From contig JAKSYS010000175.1 in NCBI GenBank assembly GCA_022925895.1, positions 31,643 through 95,642 on the forward strand: a stretch of 64,000 nt of DNA. The letters run 5' to 3'. Source of the DNA: Fragilaria crotonensis (lineage: Eukaryota; Bacillariophyta; Fragilariophyceae; Fragilariales; Fragilariaceae). The stretch's first letter is position 1. Every line of letters starts with the position of its first letter. The notes beneath the pieces are model-generated. The model did not search any database, had not been told where the DNA came from, and saw nothing but the letters and a program-made list of their open reading frames with translations. This document shows, piece by piece, positions 59,984-64,000 of the stretch. A program made the translations under genes and the position numbers.

Positions 59984-61181
59984 TTACCGTTCCATGGCTT
60001 GTTTCAGGACACGCAAACCCCGAGTCAAGATAGATTGTCGCCATTTGGGGGTACGAGGATAAAATGCATCCCGAACTAGCTCAGATGGAATCCCCAAATG
60101 ATTGTGCATCATATTCTCAAGATGAGCGCCCGTCCCACCGTGACGACGGCATGGGTTCCGAATCTTGGGTAACATGCCAATCATGAGGCGACGAGAAGAG
60201 TGGTCGCATCAACATGTCAGTACTTCCCGTCATCAAATCGTATCCCTGGTGAACTTCATCTCCTCCTGTGGCTCCAGGAACGAGGGACTCGTTAAAAGTC
60301 TCCGCAACCGCGTGTCGCAAGGTCGATGGCTCTGACAGTGGGACCAGAATTGTATCCGTCCCGTACGTGCCCAAGCCGGTGTGGACGTCAACCCAAGTTG
60401 TTTTACCCACTGGGGCATGTGTTGTGAGGAAATTCTTACAAAAGTCGTAGAGTTTCTGATTGCTGGCTTCTAAATGTGTGCCACCATAAGAGATTCCATT
60501 TGCCTTGTGGTATTGGCCAGTCACCATGGCTTTCTTCAACTTCAACACTCCCTGTTCTAAAATGTTCTGAATGAACACTGTCATGTAACCAAAGCGGAAA
60601 GGCTTGACAGGATTGAAGACATGATCAAAGTCAACGTAGCCAGTAATGTTAGGATCCCGATCGATGACTTGAGAAAAATCGTGGATTCCGTTGCGATTCA
60701 AATCAACATTGTTCTCATTCACACGACGGTAGTGAGCCATTCCATAAGGATTGACGGCATGAACCAAGAGAATCGAAGGTCTCTTCGGCATGCCGTCATC
60801 GTTTCTGGGTGGTAAATTCTTGAGGAATGCAATCTGAATTGCAGACCCGGCATATCCTTCACTCCCATGGACGCCACTCGTGTGAACCACGAGGTCCCTA
60901 ACGTCAGAATTCGTTTCTCCTGGGATATAAGCAATGTCAGTGGTGTAATTCTGATAGATATCCAACGTGAATAATTCCGCACCAGCATCTGCAGCTGCTT
61001 TCCGAAACTTGGAGCGAGCGTCGATGTAGGTCTCGGAGAAGCAAGTGCAAGGGTCCACGGTACCGAATACAGTAAGCACTGTCACGTCTGATGTACAGGG
61101 ACTGTCGTCGGAATGAAAGAAGTACTTCCATCCGGCAGCGACGGCGATTGCCACAATGGCTCCTCGGAACAGTAGAGACAT
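59984..61181 (-). CDS. DUF2817 / M14-like zinc carboxypeptidase-type protein, frameshifted near its end
   Basis: ATG 61181. An N-terminal hydrophobic anchor (GAIVAIAVAAGWKYFF) precedes the domain. Zinc-site-like segments VVHTSGVHGSEGYAGSAIQ (HxxE) and WVDVHTGLGTYG, with NLNRNG-type DLNRNGIHDF, identify the DUF2817 family related to M14 metallocarboxypeptidases. The 354-aa frame ends at 60117. The family sequence continues, but in two further frames: FGTHAVVTVGRALI (after VTQ), then LENMMHNHLG...VRDAFYPRTPKWRQSILTRGLRVLKQ ending at 59984. Both shifts fall at single missing bases in AA and TTT runs (near 60165 and 60125), so a sequencing error is likely and the real gene probably runs to 59984. 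Substrate unknown. Confidence 0.8.
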
Positions 61182-62035
61182 ACTTTTAGTTAAGGGCTGT
61201 GTGATGGTCGGAAATCGAGCCTTCGAAAAGGCACGCTTGATTGCGGATGTGAACGTCGAAGATTCGTGGCGACTGGCGAGAAATATTCATGACTTGATTC
61301 CATGGCTCACAACAGCTCACACCTGGTAGGATACCATACCATCCGTTAAAAGGGGCTTTCAACTTTGAACCGACGATAATTTCAGCATGATTCGACTCGA
61401 AATCGCGAAGAAAAGAGTCAAGCTTCGAGTACAAGTATCGACTACGATACAAAATTCGACCGGTACAAGATACTGGATTAATACAAGGTTTTAGACTAAT
61501 TTTGAAAAGAAAAAGCACTAAAATGGTCATACTACAGTCATAGTCATAGAGTATGTTTGTGAAAAATGACAATGAAAAGGAGGACTAGACTAGTACTCGT
61601 ACTATTTGTTATTGTGTAGTCCGAGTAGGTCTAGAATGTACAATGTGTGTAGATGTCTACAGAAATAGTCACTACTGCTGTATCTGCGGTACTCCAGTGG
61701 TTGTTGCAGTACTTGTGCAGTGTAGTTTTGCGCACGCCGATCTCTTTCTGCAACAATTCAGACGGAGTTGACACGTGCTTGAGGTAGGGAAAGTAGAAAA
61801 CAACGAGTGTATCCTCGTGGAGTTACGCCCTTCTTCCGCGAGTGAGCAACATACATAATGTCGAAGTGTATACTGATTTTCGACATCCGTTAATGCCTAT
61901 AGTCACGACGCTCGCCGCGACATTATCATTAGAACTATACGGCTCATTGCTATCAGCCATACCAGCTACATCAGTCGTATCGAACAGCCCTACCGAACTT
62001 GCACGTTTGCTCACTAGCTTCAGGTGTTGATAACA
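61182..62035. other. Intergenic, no gene seen
   Basis: No supported gene in this stretch. Confidence 0.4.
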
Positions 62036-63720
62036 ATGAGCGAATCAGAGAATCATGACATGGTCTCGACAGTGACGGAACCATCCGGATCCATTCGAAA
62101 CTTGACAGAAATGAGGCAATCGCATACGATCAGTGAGGGAGGCAGCATCTACATATCTAGTACCGAACGAGCCCTGAGTTTCTCAAACAATAGAACAGGA
62201 ACAGATCAAACCACTGTCACGGAAACCTACATCACATCCCTCATTGAGGACCTTCAAACGGCGTTGAAAGCTTTGAATGCCCATCCTTCCCTACCTCTTG
62301 GAAGAGTGGGCCATATTAATTCATGAATGCCTTTCTGTCGAGTCTCGCAAATTCCATTCTGTGCATCATGTTTTTGAGATTTCATCGGGATGTGATCCAC
62401 TCCAACTCTTGGCGGCATTCTTCGCGATAGTATCAAAAGCGTCACGGATGGTGCACTGACGGCGCGCCAAGAACGCCACGTCGGGGATGTTCTCAAAGAG
62501 AACGACAACAAATACAAGGGCAACAAGGTGAATTTCACGAGGTTGTTGTTGAGGATGAGCGACTGATCGAGCTCGTCATGGATATTTTTGGGAGGCATGT
62601 CGGTCAATCGAACTGTGGCAACGATGGAGGACTGGATTTTTTCCTATCCGCTGTTCTCATGGCTCGAGTTTTGAAAGACACCTTGTCAGAGACGTATCTG
62701 GCACAAATTGCTGTTTGCATGGAAGCCACCATCCCATTTCGTGAGCGTGCCCTGGAGACCTTGGACCAGCGACTCAGGGCTGTGAATGAGAAGTATAACC
62801 TGGGATTGACAGAAGGAGAATTGGTGGAGTCCATTCAACGAGGGGCAGACCTCAACAATAGGAATTTCGCATCAGAAGATGCAGTCTTTTTCTCGATCAC
62901 ACGTGGAGCCTGTTACAGAACGATGCAGAGCTCTGCGAAGGATGTACCTCTATACAGTCAATGACATGTGCGAGGCCTGCCACAAAATGGAAGTATTCCT
63001 AACAAATTTGGATTCGACGCTTGTGTTTCAATCATTTCGAGCGTTCCCGACGATGAAGAGATGCGCTTTTTTCGGCAGCGCCTTGCAACAACTTGCAAAA
63101 GGGGCAAAAGTATATGCGTGCGAAACTGTTGGGTGTTGTGCCGCCATTGCCACTTTGACTGGTGGCGACGGCCCCATGAGCTTCTTTACTGGTGACTTGC
63201 CGACGCACAACTACAACTCCGATCGACTTGGGGAAGACTTCCCAATATTTGATTATAAAGCACTGACCCGTGGTTGTGACTTTGACGTCTACTTGATTCT
63301 CAACCGTGGACGCCAATTGGAACAAACCTTGATACCCGCAACTCGCCTATAGCCGCCTATCTCTATGCTGTGCTCGGAGACGCTGGTGTTCTTGAGGCCT
63401 TACAACTTTGCGAGTTTCCAATGACAACGCAGTCGTCGTTGGACTTGCTTAACATTTGCCCCTGAGAAAGTAGTGCTCATGGCAACTGACATTGGGAAGA
63501 TTGCCTGTCGCGTACTGATGCCATTCAAGACTTGATGTTGGAGTTGTTCGGAAGTGTGGATGGTGTGCAAACGAACAGATGTAAATGGGTCTGATGCTAA
63601 ATCGATTTAAACTCCGTTTTCCACCTATTGTCATGGTTACGTTCCCTGGAACGAACCTTTTGTTAAGGCTGCGGAGGAAAATGCAGAAGTGGTGCAATCA
63701 AGACTCATGTCGAACGTTAG
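62036..63720 (+). pseudogene. Broken gene of an uncharacterised diatom-type family
   Basis: The first frame (ATG 62036, SESENHDMVSTV...) stops at 62326. After shifts, LIELVMDIFGRHVGQSNCGNDGGLDFFLSAVLMARVLKDTLSETYLAQIAVCMEATIPFRERALETLDQRLRAVNEKYNLGLTE (62560-62800) is open, then NDMCEACHKMEVFLTNLDS and YKALTRGCDFDVYLILNRGRQLEQTLIPATRL (to 63352). Further weak segments (YAVLGDAGVLEALQLCEF, DLMLELFGSVDGVQTN) appear up to 63720. The content is continuous and non-overlapping across frames, as expected for a frameshifted copy of a single protein. I believe it belongs to a multicopy diatom family but cannot name its function. Confidence 0.6.
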
Positions 63721-63817
63721 TGCGAATCAACACGGTGAACGCTTTCTTTTGTTTCTCCCCGTGAGATGCAATAGTCTCAAATTATTATCCATCACCGCCC
63801 CAATCATCACCAATACG

Positions 63818-64000
63818 ATGCGGGAAAGTGATGTCGTCAACCTTCACGATATTGGGCTTGACGATGAAACGCGACACGATCAGCTTCCTAATGTGAACGA
63901 GATTCGTGGCTCCTATGGTCAACGTCCGAGCGAGTGTTGCAAGAGACGCTATGTGCTGGGAGGAGCAGCGTTGATCCTGGTTGTTATCGTGGCTTGCATT
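63818..64000 (+). CDS. Start of a membrane-anchored protein, cut by the window end
   Basis: ATG 63818 opens a frame reading MRESDVVNLHDIGLDDETRHDQLPNVNEIRGSYG and CCKRRYVLGGAALILVVIVACI. A short acidic cytoplasmic part leads into one transmembrane segment (about residues 45-60). This N-terminal layout is that of diatom type-II membrane LRR proteins, but the rest is outside the window, so the identity is inference. Confidence 0.5.
   Translation, partial: MRESDVVNLHDIGLDDETRHDQLPNVNEIRGSYGQRPSECCKRRYVLGGAALILVVIVACI

Noticed and set aside
60621-60815. Plus-strand 64-aa frame opposite the DUF2817 gene
   Set aside because: Antisense shadow; the minus strand shows clear metal-site motifs.

Overview
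The window looks like nuclear DNA of a diatom, probably a pennate one. A fucoxanthin-chlorophyll a/c light-harvesting gene (49657-50507, minus) carries a signal peptide ending in the diatom plastid-import motif ASAF. Genes have few short GT-AG introns, and there are secreted LRR proteins, an SAC1/SLC13-type anion transporter and lineage-specific repeat proteins. The species cannot be named from the sequence. I found no rRNA, tRNA or CRISPR.

Layout. 1-1262: 3' part of a urease gene. 2051-2494: foldback element. 3217-5237: secreted Pro-rich/LRR gene. 5.2-16.6 kb: gene-poor, transposon-derived DNA containing a decayed PIF/Harbinger element (12544-15945) with terminal inverted repeats, a dead transposase and a dead Myb/SANT-like partner gene. 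16648-18123: Lys-rich protein with an internally duplicated, unrecognised domain. A diverged repeat pair (10958-12385 and 18304-19300) flanks this region. 19738-22917: broken transposase of an unnamed DDE-type family. 23.2-33.5 kb: 2H phosphoesterase-like protein, a Ser/Thr/Pro-rich unknown, a 1.5-kb element with perfect 17-bp terminal repeats, an SRPBCC protein, a TPR-like protein and a broken gene. 33.5-38.7 kb: AT-rich, repeat-dominated, with a roughly 0.96-kb inverted-repeat element bordered by TA.

38.7-64 kb is the gene-rich half: SAC1-like transporter, mitochondrial branched-chain E2, GT8 glycosyltransferase, TPR protein, a 444-bp MULE-like MITE with possible target duplication, the FCP gene, a 1410-aa ankyrin-like protein, a secreted-protein gene built from tandemly duplicated exons (56296-58712), a DUF2817 peptidase-like gene, a broken multi-frame gene, and the start of a membrane-anchored protein cut by the window end.

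The genes do not form an operon or one pathway. Urease, the branched-chain E2 and the transporter touch nitrogen, amino-acid and anion metabolism independently. Several otherwise well-conserved genes carry one- or two-base indels at short homopolymers, so some 'pseudogenes' may be assembly errors. The most unusual features are the tandem exon array, the duplicated unknown domain at 16648, and the set of short inverted-repeat elements.
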